Part shown: positions 1 through 6,714 of the stretch, piece by piece
Layout of the letters: every line of letters starts with the position of its first letter
Numbering within the stretch: position 1 is the stretch's first letter
Assembly: GCA_036501845.1 (NCBI GenBank)
Contig: DASXZO010000087.1
Coordinates: 1 to 17,396, forward strand
Source of the DNA: JBBREP01 sp036501845
GTDB lineage: Bacteria > Actinomycetota > Acidimicrobiia > IMCC26256 > PALSA-610
Direction of reading: 5' to 3'
DNA length: 17,396 nucleotides
The notes under the pieces: generated by a model
Seen by the model: the letters and a program-made list of their open reading frames with translations, nothing else
The model's database searches: none
What the model was told of the DNA's origin: nothing
Position numbers and translations under genes: made by a program

Positions 1-1220
1 TCGTGGCCAGTCCGGTGCTGGTCGGCCCGGCGGTCGTGGTGCTCGGTGCGCCGATCCGCCGCCTGCGCGGTGTGAGCGGCCGGCTCGCGCGCGACAACGC
101 CCGCCGCAATCCGCGGCGCAGCGCCTTCACCGCGGTGGCGCTCACACTCGGCGTCGCCCTCGTGGGGTTCATCACGATCATCGGCGCGTCGTTCAAGCAG
201 ACGATCGCGGGCGCGCTCGATACCCAGCTCGGCGCCACCGACTATTTCATCAGCGCGTCGGGCGGCAGCGGCACACTGAGTCCCGACGTCACCCGCCGCG
301 TCGCCGCGGTGCACGACGTGGACGCGGCAATCGGCGTCGGCTTCGTGCCGCTGCGCATCGAGGGAATCCATTTGAGCGGCGGGCCCGGTTCGGCCGACGG
401 CGCGCTCGCGCTCGATCCCACGCAGGTAAACCGGTTCGTCAAGCTCGGCGCGGTCACGGGCAACATCGCCTCGATCGACGACGACGGCATCGCGGTGTCA
501 CGCGCCTTTGCCGACGCTCACCACCTGCGGCTCGGATCGGTGCTCACCGTGCGGTTCGACAATCCGCCGACGCGTGAGCTCACAGTTCGGGCGATCTACG
601 AGAAACGCGTATTCGACCGCATCGGACTCCTGGTGAGCCATCACCTGTACGACCAGGTCGCGGCGATCCCCGTCGACTTCTATTCGCTCGCGATCCTGCG
701 CAGTGGCGTGCCGCCAGCGCGCGCCACACGCGAGATCAAGGCGGCGCTACGCGACTACCCGACCGCGAGCGTGCAGGACTTCGCGTCGTTCAAGGCGAGC
801 CAGCTCCACCAGATCGACCAGGGACTCGCGCTGATCTACGGCCTCCTCGCGCTGTCGATCATCATCGCCCTCATCGGGATCGTGAACACGCTGGCGCTGT
901 CGGTGCACGAACGCACCCACGAGATCGGCCTACTGCGCGCGGTGGGCACCACGCGCCGCCAGGTGCGCGCCGCGATTCGCTGGGAGTCGGTGTTGATTGC
1001 CACCTTCGGCACCGTGCTGGGGCTCGCGATGGGTTTGTTCTTCGGCTGGATCCTCGTGCTCGCGCTCCACCACAACAACGTGGTCACGCGCTTCGACCCC
1101 GCGCTCGCCCGGCTGTTCCTGATCACGGCGATCGCCGCCGCCGCGGGCGTGCTCGCCGCGGTGTTCCCGGCCTGGCGCGCCTCACGCCTCGACGTCCTCG
1201 ACGCCATCCGCGTCGAGTAG
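1..1220 (+). CDS. FtsX/MacB-type ABC transporter permease, C-terminal part (5' truncated)
   Basis: Membrane permease subunit of a MacB/FtsX-type ABC exporter. The gene runs off the left edge; the frame is open from base 3 and ends in TAG, leaving about 405 codons. Numbering from base 3, an Arg-rich segment (RRNPRRS, about 34-40) precedes a hydrophobic helix at about 42-63. A roughly 200-residue extracytoplasmic periplasmic-core-like domain follows. Three C-terminal helices lie at about 275-300, 325-355 and 367-390, and the end is the typical PAWRASRLDVLDAIRVE. The segment EIGLLRAVGTTRRQVR between the first two C-terminal helices is the signature FtsX coupling region. The layout matches the second half of long (about 800-residue) permeases with two FtsX units, so the missing half and an ATPase gene should lie to the left. 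The substrate cannot be told. The family call is secure. Confidence 0.93.
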   Translation, partial: VASPVLVGPAVVVLGAPIRRLRGVSGRLARDNARRNPRRSAFTAVALTLGVALVGFITIIGASFKQTIAGALDTQLGATDYFISASGGSGTLSPDVTRRVAAVHDVDAAIGVGFVPLRIEGIHLSGGPGSADGALALDPTQVNRFVKLGAVTGNIASIDDDGIAVSRAFADAHHLRLGSVLTVRFDNPPTRELTVRAIYEKRVFDRIGLLVSHHLYDQVAAIPVDFYSLAILRSGVPPARATREIKAALRDYPTASVQDFASFKASQLHQIDQGLALIYGLLALSIIIALIGIVNTLALSVHERTHEIGLLRAVGTTRRQVRAAIRWESVLIATFGTVLGLAMGLFFGWILVLALHHNNVVTRFDPALARLFLITAIAAAAGVLAAVFPAWRASRLDVLDAIRVE

Positions 1221-1241
1221 CGGCTGCCCACACAGCGTTCT

Positions 1242-1279
1242 GGGTGCAAACTGCCCGGCGGAGCGGGGGTGGTGCACCC
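1242..1279. terminator. Inverted repeat between convergent permease and purE genes
   Basis: GGGTGCA (1242-1248) pairs with TGCACCC (1273-1279). Inside the 24-base loop a shorter CCCG/CGGG stem can also form. The element sits between the permease stop and the purE stop, which face each other. A shared bidirectional terminator is the natural reading, but there is no T-tract on either strand, so an intrinsic terminator is not proven. Confidence 0.45.
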
Positions 1280-1288
1280 GGAAGCGCG

Positions 1289-1798
1289 TTACGCGCCGAA
1301 CTGTTTGGTGACGCGGGCGTCTTTCTCGCGGACGGCCTCGGCGAGTGCCTGCTGCTGGCGCTCCAGCGCGGCGCGCAGGTCGTCGTCGTGCGTGGCGATG
1401 ATGCGGGCCGCGAGCAGTCCGGCGTTGCGGGCGTTCCCGATCGCCACCGTCGCCACAGGAATGCCCGCGGGCATCTGCACGATCGACAGCAACGAATCGA
1501 GGCCGTCGAGGGTTGCGAGCGGCACCGGAACGCCGATCACGGGGAGCGTGGTCATCGACGCGGTCATGCCGGGCAGATGTGCGGCCCCGCCGGCGCCGGC
1601 GATGATCACCTTCAGGCCGCGGTCGGCGGCAGTGTGCGCGTAGTCGTACATCACGTCAGGCGTGCGGTGGGCGCTCACGACACGTACCTCGTGGGCCACG
1701 CCGAGCTCGGCCAGCACGTCGACCGCGCCCTGCATCACACCGAGATCGCTATCGCTCCCCATGATGATGCCGACGAGCGGCGCACTCTGAGCGGGCAC
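1289..1798 (-). CDS. purE: N5-carboxyaminoimidazole ribonucleotide mutase (PurE, class I)
   Basis: PurE converts N5-CAIR to CAIR in purine biosynthesis (cytosolic). The 169-residue product has the family's normal length and all its signatures: GSDSD at 14-18, SAHRTP at 42-47 with the catalytic His44, AGAGGAAHLPGM at 67-78, and QMPAGIPVATVAIG at 108-121. The start is GTG at 1798, and no Shine-Dalgarno sequence precedes it. A TACCGT box ends 7 bases upstream, suggesting a leaderless mRNA. The usual partner purK, which makes the N5-CAIR substrate, is not adjacent on either side. The neighbour across 47 bases is a divergent flavoprotein gene, and the 3' end converges on the ABC permease. The identification is near certain. 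Confidence 0.97.
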   Translation of the reverse strand: MPAQSAPLVGIIMGSDSDLGVMQGAVDVLAELGVAHEVRVVSAHRTPDVMYDYAHTAADRGLKVIIAGAGGAAHLPGMTASMTTLPVIGVPVPLATLDGLDSLLSIVQMPAGIPVATVAIGNARNAGLLAARIIATHDDDLRAALERQQQALAEAVREKDARVTKQFGA

Positions 1799-1805
1799 GA
1801 GCGCA

Positions 1806-1811
1806 ACGGTA
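1806..1811 (-). promoter_or_regulatory. Candidate -10 box of purE (TACCGT)
   Basis: On the minus strand TACCGT fits the actinobacterial TANNNT -10 consensus. Its last base is followed by 7 bases and then the GTG start, so transcription would begin at or one base before the start codon. No good -35 hexamer is visible. The box overlaps one arm of a dyad (1810-1833) shared with the divergent gene's promoter. Confidence 0.5.
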
Positions 1812-1831
1812 CCGCCGGGGCGGCCCCCCGG

Positions 1832-1837
1832 TAGCGT
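1832..1837 (+). promoter_or_regulatory. Candidate -10 box of the nitronate monooxygenase gene (TAGCGT)
   Basis: TAGCGT fits TANNNT and is separated from the ATG at 1846 by 8 bases, placing the expected transcript start about 2 bases before the start codon. No Shine-Dalgarno sequence precedes the gene, which agrees with leaderless expression. The other arm of the 1810-1833 dyad touches this box. Confidence 0.5.
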
Positions 1838-1845
1838 CCGCGGTC

Positions 1846-2808
1846 ATGCAGACGCGGTTGACGGAGTTGTTGCAGATCGAGCATCCGGTGATGCTCGCGG
1901 GCATGGGCGGCGTCGCCTACCACGAGCTTGTGGTGGCGGTGTCGAACGCCGGCGGCATCGGCACGCTCGGCGCTGCGCCGCTCACCCTCGAGCTCATGGA
2001 ACGCGAGATCGAAGCGATCAACAAGGGCACCGACAAGCCCTTCGGCGTCGACCTCCTTGCGGCCCTGCCCGAGAGCCTCACTCGCGGGGTCGAGTTGATC
2101 GTGTCGGGTGGCGCGGCGCTGTTCGTGGCCGGCCTCGGCGTGCCACGCGACATCATCGGTCGCTTGCACGAGGCGGGTGTGCTCGTGGCGAGCATGTGCG
2201 GGAAAGTGCGCCACGCAGTGTCGGCCGTGGAGAGCGGGTGCGACTTCGTGATCGTGCAGGGCACCGAGGCCGGCGGCCACACCGGACTCATCGCCACGAT
2301 GCCGTTGGTGCCGCAAGTGGTCGACGCCGTGAGTGAGCGCGTGCCGGTGGTGGCTGCCGGTGGCATCTTCGACGGCCGCGGGCTCGCCGCGGCGATCGCG
2401 CTGGGCGCCGACGGCGTGTGGATGGGCACCCGCTTCATCGCCACGCCCGAGGCCCGGACCGTGCGCGGCTACAAGGACGCGCTGTTACGCAGCGCCGAGG
2501 ACGGCACGGTGATCAGCAAGGGCTATTCGGGCAAGCCGATGCGCACAGTGCGCAACGAGTGGACGAACTACGTCGAGGAGCACCCCGACGTGTTGCGACC
2601 GTTCCCCGAGATGATGCTGCACTCGCTCGAGAACGGCGTGTTGCATCTCGGCGGTAACGAGGACACCGAGGTGAACATCGACCGCGAGTGCTACCCGGCC
2701 GGCCAGGCCGTCGGCGCGATCGAAGCACTCACGCCCGCCGGTGACGTCGTGCGGGCCGTCGTGCGCGAGGCCGAACAGACGCTCGACCGGCTGCGCGCGC
2801 TGAAGTGA
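1846..2808 (+). CDS. Nitronate monooxygenase / 2-nitropropane dioxygenase-family FMN enzyme
   Basis: FMN-dependent TIM-barrel enzyme of the NMO/NPD family, 320 residues, a normal length. These enzymes oxidise alkyl nitronates; some relatives are enoyl reductases (FabK) or have unknown substrates. The N-terminal HPVMLAGM (13-20) is the usual first strand. GTEAGGHTG (139-147) carries the conserved His145 in the position of the catalytic base. AAGGI (170-174) and GADGVWMGTRF (187-197) form the phosphate-binding end of the FMN site. The ATG start has no Shine-Dalgarno sequence but has a TANNNT box 8 bases upstream. The TGA stop overlaps the GTG of a downstream miniprotein (GTGA), so the two are probably translationally coupled. 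The family call is strong; the physiological substrate is unknown. Confidence 0.9.
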   Translation: MQTRLTELLQIEHPVMLAGMGGVAYHELVVAVSNAGGIGTLGAAPLTLELMEREIEAINKGTDKPFGVDLLAALPESLTRGVELIVSGGAALFVAGLGVPRDIIGRLHEAGVLVASMCGKVRHAVSAVESGCDFVIVQGTEAGGHTGLIATMPLVPQVVDAVSERVPVVAAGGIFDGRGLAAAIALGADGVWMGTRFIATPEARTVRGYKDALLRSAEDGTVISKGYSGKPMRTVRNEWTNYVEEHPDVLRPFPEMMLHSLENGVLHLGGNEDTEVNIDRECYPAGQAVGAIEALTPAGDVVRAVVREAEQTLDRLRALK

Positions 2809-2969
2809 ACCGCCCTTACGTCAAGGCGACGCTCCTCGCGCTTCTCGCCGGCGTGCTCATCACGTCGATCTACACCGGCACGTGGGCCAAGGTGTTGGTG
2901 CTCTTGGCGGCCGGGACGATCGGGGTGTGGCTCGGGCGGCGCCGCAAACGCGGCGGCATGAGCGTGTAA
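2805..2969 (+). CDS. 54-residue predicted membrane miniprotein
   Basis: A short open frame starts at GTG 2805, overlaps the preceding stop by four bases (GTGA) and ends in TAA at 2967-2969. The product opens with a basic MNRPYVKA. One long or two short hydrophobic segments follow (about residues 9-22 and 26-44, interrupted by YTGTWAK), and it ends in the strongly basic GRRRKRGGMSV. This is the pattern of a small inner-membrane protein with a cytoplasmic basic tail. The stop overlap, the clean hydrophobic/basic layout and the 7-base gap to the convergent next gene support it as real. I do not recognise the family. A function tied to the upstream flavoenzyme is only suggested by coupling. Confidence 0.62.
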   Translation: MNRPYVKATLLALLAGVLITSIYTGTWAKVLVLLAAGTIGVWLGRRRKRGGMSV

Positions 2970-2976
2970 CACGCGC

Positions 2977-3963
2977 TCAGCTGTTGGCCGTCTTCGCCTC
3001 TTCGATCATGTCGTTCTCGTACATCATCGTGACGAGCTCCTCGAAGTTGACGCGCGGGGTCCAGCCGAGCACGTCACGCGCCTTGGCCGCGTCGCCGATG
3101 AGCAGATCGACCTCGGCCGGGCGGTCGAAGCGGCCGTCGTGCTTCACGAAGGGTTCCCAGCTGTCGTAGCCGGCATAACGGAACGCGGTGTCGAGGAACT
3201 CGCGGATGCTGTGGGTCTCGCCGGTGGCCACCACGTAGTCGTCCGGTTCGTCCTGCTGCAGCATCAGCCACATGGCCTCGACGTAGTCGCCCGCGTAGCC
3301 CCAGTCGCGCCGCGCCTCGAGGTTGCCGAGACTGATCGAGTCCTGCAATCCCAGCTTGATGCGCGCCAACGACGACGTGATCTTGCGGGTGACGAACTCG
3401 TGCCCGCGCCGGCTCGATTCGTGGTTGAACAGAATTCCGCTGCTGGCGTGGATGCCGTAGGCCTCGCGGTAGTTGACCGTGATGTTGTGGCCGAACATCT
3501 TCGCTACGCCGTATGGGGAACGCGGGTGGAACGGCGTCTGTTCGGTCTGCGGCACCTCGCGCACCTTGCCGAACATCTCCGACGAGCTCGCCTGGTAGAA
3601 GCGGATCGGGTTGTGCTGCACGCCACCGACGATGCGCACCGCGTCGAGCATGCGCAACACGCCGAGGCCGGTGATCTCGGCAGTGAGCTCGGGCTGGCGG
3701 AACGACAGCTGCACGAAGCTGATGGCGCCGAGGTTGTACACCTCGTCGGGCTGCACCTGCTCGAGCGCGGCGATCAACGACGGGAGGTCGCGCAGGTCGC
3801 CCTCGACCAGCTCGAGACGCGGGTTCTCCTCCTGCACGAGCCGAGCCTTCGGGTTGGCCTGGCCGTGCACGAGCCCGAACACTTGGTAACCCTTGGCGGC
3901 CAAGAATTCCGACAGGTACCGGCCATCCTGACCAGTGATCCCGGTGATCAACGCACGTTGCAT
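2977..3963 (-). CDS. gmd: GDP-mannose 4,6-dehydratase
   Basis: Extended short-chain dehydrogenase that converts GDP-D-mannose to GDP-4-keto-6-deoxy-D-mannose, the entry to GDP-fucose, rhamnose, colitose and similar sugars. The NADP-binding TGITGQDG lies at 7-14. The catalytic set is S127/S128-E129 in SSSEMFG and Tyr151/Lys155 in YGVAK. LFNHESSRRGHEFVTRK (178-194) and RRDWGYAGDYVEAMW (218-232) are substrate-binding signatures of this family. At 328 residues it is slightly shorter than many homologs. No GDP-fucose synthase or reductase partner is adjacent, so the final sugar cannot be named. The gene lies 57 bases downstream of the DUF3151 gene on the same strand. It has its own -10 box (TAGAAT) and a Shine-Dalgarno GGGAG 7 bases before ATG. 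Confidence 0.95.
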   Translation of the reverse strand: MQRALITGITGQDGRYLSEFLAAKGYQVFGLVHGQANPKARLVQEENPRLELVEGDLRDLPSLIAALEQVQPDEVYNLGAISFVQLSFRQPELTAEITGLGVLRMLDAVRIVGGVQHNPIRFYQASSSEMFGKVREVPQTEQTPFHPRSPYGVAKMFGHNITVNYREAYGIHASSGILFNHESSRRGHEFVTRKITSSLARIKLGLQDSISLGNLEARRDWGYAGDYVEAMWLMLQQDEPDDYVVATGETHSIREFLDTAFRYAGYDSWEPFVKHDGRFDRPAEVDLLIGDAAKARDVLGWTPRVNFEELVTMMYENDMIEEAKTANS

Positions 3964-3970
3964 CGTGAGG

Positions 3971-4002
3971 CTCCCAACCCTGATGTGAAGGCAGCGATTC
4001 TA
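3971..4002 (-). promoter_or_regulatory. gmd promoter -10 box and ribosome binding site
   Basis: Reading the minus strand, TAGAAT (4002-3997) is a good -10 hexamer. GGGAG (3975-3971) stands 7 bases before the ATG at 3963. The expected transcript start gives a leader of about 26 bases. No convincing -35 is seen. This gene therefore uses a leadered, Shine-Dalgarno arrangement, unlike several neighbours. Confidence 0.5.
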
Positions 4003-4020
4003 CGAACGGTCATGCGCGCA

Positions 4021-4458
4021 TCAGGTCGATCGACCGCGGGCGAAGTCGGGGTCGAGCTGCGCGACGAACTCCGCGCAGCGCTGGGCTTCGTCGTTCTCGC
4101 CGATGGCCGCGGCGGAGTGCGCGAGCCCGGCAAGCGCGTGCAGGAACCCACGATTGGTGTCGTACACCCACCGCACGTAGCCACTGCCGCGCCATCCTGA
4201 CTGGCGCAACTGGTCGAGACCGCGGTGATAGCCCACGCGGAAGTACGCGTACGCCTCCACATCGTCCCGGGCGAGGTCGCCGAGATGCGCCCAGGCGTCG
4301 AGGTAGCGCGGCCAGTGCGCACACACATCGGCCACCGCGTCGCGCCGCCGTTCGACCGGCGCGGCCAACGCATCGGCGAGCGCGGTAGCGGCGGCCGGAT
4401 CGGGGGCGGGAAGCACGGTCTCGGGCGGACCTGAGGGAGTGAAGCTGACATCAGTCAC
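4021..4458 (-). CDS. DUF3151 family protein
   Basis: Conserved actinobacterial protein of unknown function, 145 residues. The recognisable DUF3151 features are the N-terminal PPETVLP (11-17) and the core segments FRVGYHRGLDQLR (73-85), GWRGSG (88-93) and TNRGFLHALAGLA (101-113). The C-terminal helix is rich in Glu, Cys and Asp. It looks like a small all-helical, repeat-like fold with no visible catalytic motif, signal peptide or membrane segment. The start is GTG at 4458; the nearby ATG at 4451 is in another frame and would not give the family sequence. A TAGCTT box ends 8 bases before GTG and no Shine-Dalgarno sequence is seen. It is divergent from the histidine phosphatase gene across 59 bases and followed by gmd. 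Confidence 0.88.
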   Translation of the reverse strand: MTDVSFTPSGPPETVLPAPDPAAATALADALAAPVERRRDAVADVCAHWPRYLDAWAHLGDLARDDVEAYAYFRVGYHRGLDQLRQSGWRGSGYVRWVYDTNRGFLHALAGLAHSAAAIGENDEAQRCAEFVAQLDPDFARGRST

Positions 4459-4466
4459 GGCTCACG

Positions 4467-4472
4467 AAGCTA
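4467..4472 (-). promoter_or_regulatory. Candidate -10 box of the DUF3151 gene (TAGCTT)
   Basis: TAGCTT on the minus strand fits TANNNT and lies 8 bases before the GTG start at 4458. The predicted transcript starts about 2 bases ahead of the start codon. No Shine-Dalgarno sequence or clear -35 is visible. The geometry matches that at purE, the nitronate monooxygenase gene, the FrhB-like gene and the saccharopine-dehydrogenase-like gene. Confidence 0.48.
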
Positions 4473-4517
4473 CCGATCACGAGGCCTGTTTCTTCGCTGC
4501 AGCGTGTACGTGCTTCC

Positions 4518-5249
4518 ATGGAGCCGATGTCGGATCAGGCTCACAAATCGCCCACTCGCCTCGTGCTCGTGCGTCACGCCGTCACCGCGCACACTGGCGG
4601 AAAGCTGTCGGGGCGTATGCCCGGCATCGATCTCACCGACCAAGGGCGAGCCCAGGCCGCGGCTGTGGCCGAGCGCCTCGCCACCGCGCCGATCAGCACC
4701 GTCTACGCCAGCCCGATCGAGCGCACCATGCAAACCGCGCAGGCGATCGCCGCCCGTCACGAACTCACCGTGCAACCGCTCGACGGCGTGATCGAAGCCG
4801 AGTACGGCGACTGGACCGACAAGACGCTGGGCGAGCTCGCCAAGACCGACGAGTGGAAGGTGGTGCAGCGCACACCGTCACGTGCGAAGTTCCCGAACGG
4901 CGAGTCGCTCCTCGAGATGCAGACCCGCATGGTGATCGCGCTCGACGAAGTAGCCGAGCGCCACAAGCACGAGACGATCGTGGTGGTGAGTCATGCCGAT
5001 CCCATCAAGGCGGCCGTTGCGCACTACACGGGAATGCACCTCGACCTGTTCCAGCGCGTCAACATCTCGCCGGCTTCGGCGACTGTGTTCGAATTGCACG
5101 CGCACGGCGTGATGATGCTCACGTGCAACGAGACCGGCGGGCTCGGCGAGATGCTCGCTCCTCCGCCGCCACCTGCAGAAGGCACAGAGCAACCGGCGGG
5201 CAGCGATGCCGACACGAGCGCCGCCGCTGCGGAGGCCGCGCATGCCTGA
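4518..5249 (+). CDS. MSMEG_4193-type histidine phosphatase superfamily protein
   Basis: Histidine phosphatase fold, 243 residues, best matching the actinobacterial MSMEG_4193 'phosphomutase-like' subfamily (TIGR03848 from memory). LVRHAVTAHT holds Arg19-His20, the phospho-accepting His; the subfamily's RHA replaces the usual RHG. SPIERTMQTA supplies Arg69, EAEYGDW (93-99) the general acid region, and VVSHADPIKA the second His159. The last 35 residues, beginning with a five-proline run at 215-219 and then Ala/Gly/Asp-rich, look disordered. ATG 4518 is used; ATG 4527 is an equally possible start, and neither has a clear Shine-Dalgarno sequence. Its stop overlaps the DUF3090 start by eight bases. 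The substrate is unknown, although the neighbouring genes form a co-conserved set with it in actinobacteria. Confidence 0.9.
   Translation: MEPMSDQAHKSPTRLVLVRHAVTAHTGGKLSGRMPGIDLTDQGRAQAAAVAERLATAPISTVYASPIERTMQTAQAIAARHELTVQPLDGVIEAEYGDWTDKTLGELAKTDEWKVVQRTPSRAKFPNGESLLEMQTRMVIALDEVAERHKHETIVVVSHADPIKAAVAHYTGMHLDLFQRVNISPASATVFELHAHGVMMLTCNETGGLGEMLAPPPPPAEGTEQPAGSDADTSAAAAEAAHA
5231..5235 (+). promoter_or_regulatory. Ribosome binding site fixing the DUF3090 start
   Basis: GGAGG lies 6 bases before ATG 5242, inside the end of the phosphatase gene. It decides for 5242 over the upstream in-frame ATG at 5206, which has no such site and would add 12 residues absent from the family pattern. Confidence 0.75.
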
Positions 5250-5775
5250 CCCGATCGAGTTCGACCCAGTCGATCTCATCTCGATCGGCGCGCTCGGGCG
5301 GCCGGGTGAACGCCGCTTCATGATCCAGGCCACCAAGGAAGGCGCGCGCCTCTGTGTAGTACTGGAGAAGCAGCAGGTTGCGCTCCTCGCCTCCGAGGCC
5401 GAGGAGTTCCTCGACCGCGTCACCGTCGAGGACAACGAGCCTGAGCCCGTGCTCGATCCCGCGAGCGACGCATTGTGTGGCCAGGTGATCGAAGCCGAAC
5501 CGCTCTTTCGCGTGCGTCTGATCGGTATCGGTTACGACCGCGACCGCCACCTCGTGCTGCTCGAGTTGCGCGAACAGGCCGACGAGGACGACGAAGGCCA
5601 GCCGGTCGATCGCGAAGAGGTCGAGGGCCATATCGCACGCGTCTACGCGACGCGGGCGCAGATCCGATCCATCATCCGGCACGCCTCCACGAGCGTGGAG
5701 TCGGGGCGCCCGACGTGCCCGCTCTGCGAATTGCCGATGGATCCCGACGGGCACTTCTGCCCCCGGCTCAATTGA
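5242..5775 (+). CDS. DUF3090 family protein with C-terminal zinc-ribbon-like motif
   Basis: Conserved actinobacterial protein of unknown function, 177 residues (TIGR03847/DUF3090 from memory). The N-terminal part (IGALGRPGERRFMIQA, then VVLEKQQVALLA) has the family's beta-strand pattern and QQ motif. The C-terminus CPLCELPMDPDGHFCPR has Cys159, Cys162, His171 and Cys173 spaced like a single small zinc ribbon. The middle (about 110-127) is very acidic. It starts within the last eight bases of the phosphatase gene. Its own stop overlaps the next start (TTGA), so three genes form one tightly coupled operon. No catalytic residues are obvious; a metal-binding adaptor or nucleic-acid role would be guesswork. 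Confidence 0.9.
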   Translation: MPDPIEFDPVDLISIGALGRPGERRFMIQATKEGARLCVVLEKQQVALLASEAEEFLDRVTVEDNEPEPVLDPASDALCGQVIEAEPLFRVRLIGIGYDRDRHLVLLELREQADEDDEGQPVDREEVEGHIARVYATRAQIRSIIRHASTSVESGRPTCPLCELPMDPDGHFCPRLN

Positions 5776-6557
5776 CGTTGCTCTCCGCGCAGGCCGGCAT
5801 CGAGCTTCCCGACCCGATCGACGACACCGTCGCGGCGTCGCTGCTCGAGTACGGCGAGATCGACGTCATCGGACGGATGCCGTGGTCGTCGAACGCGACC
5901 TTCCTCGTGCAAGTCAACGCGTCGGACGTGACCGCCGCCATCGCCGAGGTGCCTCCCGACGCGGCGATGCTGGCGATCTACAAGCCGCAGGCCGGCGAGC
6001 GTCCGCTGTGGGACTTTCCCGACGGCACGCTGGCGGCGCGCGAGGTGGCCGCGTACGGGGTGTCGGAGTTGCTGGGTTGGCAACTCGTGCCCCGTACCGT
6101 GCTGCGCGACGGCCCGGTGGGTCTGGGCGCACTGTCGCAGTTCCACGACCACGATCCCGAGCAGCACTACTTCGAGATCGTCAACGGTCGCGAGGACGTG
6201 TTCCGGCGCTTCGCCGCCTTCGACGCGCTGATCAACAACACCGATCGCAAGGGCGGCCACGTGCTGCTCGACGAGCACGATCACGTATGGGGCATCGACC
6301 ACGGCACGTGCTTCCACGTGCACCCGAAGCTGCGCACCGTGATCTGGGAGTTCGCCGGCGAACCGCTCGACCAGTCGTTGCTCAGCGACATCGACTGCCT
6401 GCGCGGGCGCGTCGAATCGGGAGCCTCGAACCTCGACAAGCTGCTGATGCCCGCCGAGGTCGACGCGCTGCTCACCCGCATCGGAGTGCTGCTGAAACGC
6501 AAGCGCTTCCCGTTGCCCTCAGGCGACTACCACGACTACCCCTGGCCGACGATCTAG
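5772..6557 (+). CDS. SCO1664-family kinase-like protein
   Basis: Actinobacterial SCO1664-type protein (TIGR03843 from memory), related to the phosphatidylinositol 3/4-kinase-like fold. Product of 261 residues from TTG 5772. GEIDVIGRMPWSSNATFLV (28-46) is the glycine-rich N-lobe entry. LAIYKP contains Lys71, a likely ATP-binding lysine. FDALINNTDRKGGHVL (150-165) resembles a catalytic loop with Asp151, Asn155/156 and Asp158. WGIDHGTCFH (173-182) carries Asp176, a likely metal ligand. The start is inferred: TTG 5772 overlaps the DUF3090 stop (TTGA), TTG 5778 is an alternative, and the next ATG (5879) would delete conserved sequence. No Shine-Dalgarno sequence is visible. Its substrate is not known. 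In mycobacteria this set sits near mshC, but here mshC is not next door. Confidence 0.87.
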   Translation: MTLLSAQAGIELPDPIDDTVAASLLEYGEIDVIGRMPWSSNATFLVQVNASDVTAAIAEVPPDAAMLAIYKPQAGERPLWDFPDGTLAAREVAAYGVSELLGWQLVPRTVLRDGPVGLGALSQFHDHDPEQHYFEIVNGREDVFRRFAAFDALINNTDRKGGHVLLDEHDHVWGIDHGTCFHVHPKLRTVIWEFAGEPLDQSLLSDIDCLRGRVESGASNLDKLLMPAEVDALLTRIGVLLKRKRFPLPSGDYHDYPWPTI

Positions 6558-6636
6558 CTCTTGGCGGGTCGCTCCAGCGCCCATTCCATGCGTGTGCGGC
6601 GCTTGTGACACTCGCCAGTACGGGGCCGGCCGGGGC

Positions 6637-6666
6637 TTGCCAGCTGTGACGGGTCGCCCGTACTGT
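6637..6666 (+). promoter_or_regulatory. Promoter of the YLDSGSGS miniprotein gene
   Basis: TTGCCA (6637-6642), an 18-base spacer, then TACTGT (6661-6666) give a good -35/-10 pair, five of six to TTGACA. The expected start near 6673 leaves a leader of about 42 bases that includes the AGGGAG ribosome site at 6704-6709. It is the best complete promoter in the window and makes the next genes a separate transcription unit from the SCO1664-like operon. Confidence 0.6.
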
Positions 6667-6703
6667 GTGCCTTCCTCGCTCAGGGCGGTCTAGGCGGATT
6701 CGT

Positions 6704-6709
6704 AGGGAG
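6704..6709 (+). promoter_or_regulatory. Ribosome binding site of the YLDSGSGS miniprotein
   Basis: AGGGAG ends 5 bases before ATG 6715, supporting this short gene and its start. Confidence 0.65.
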
Positions 6710-6714
6710 AGCGG

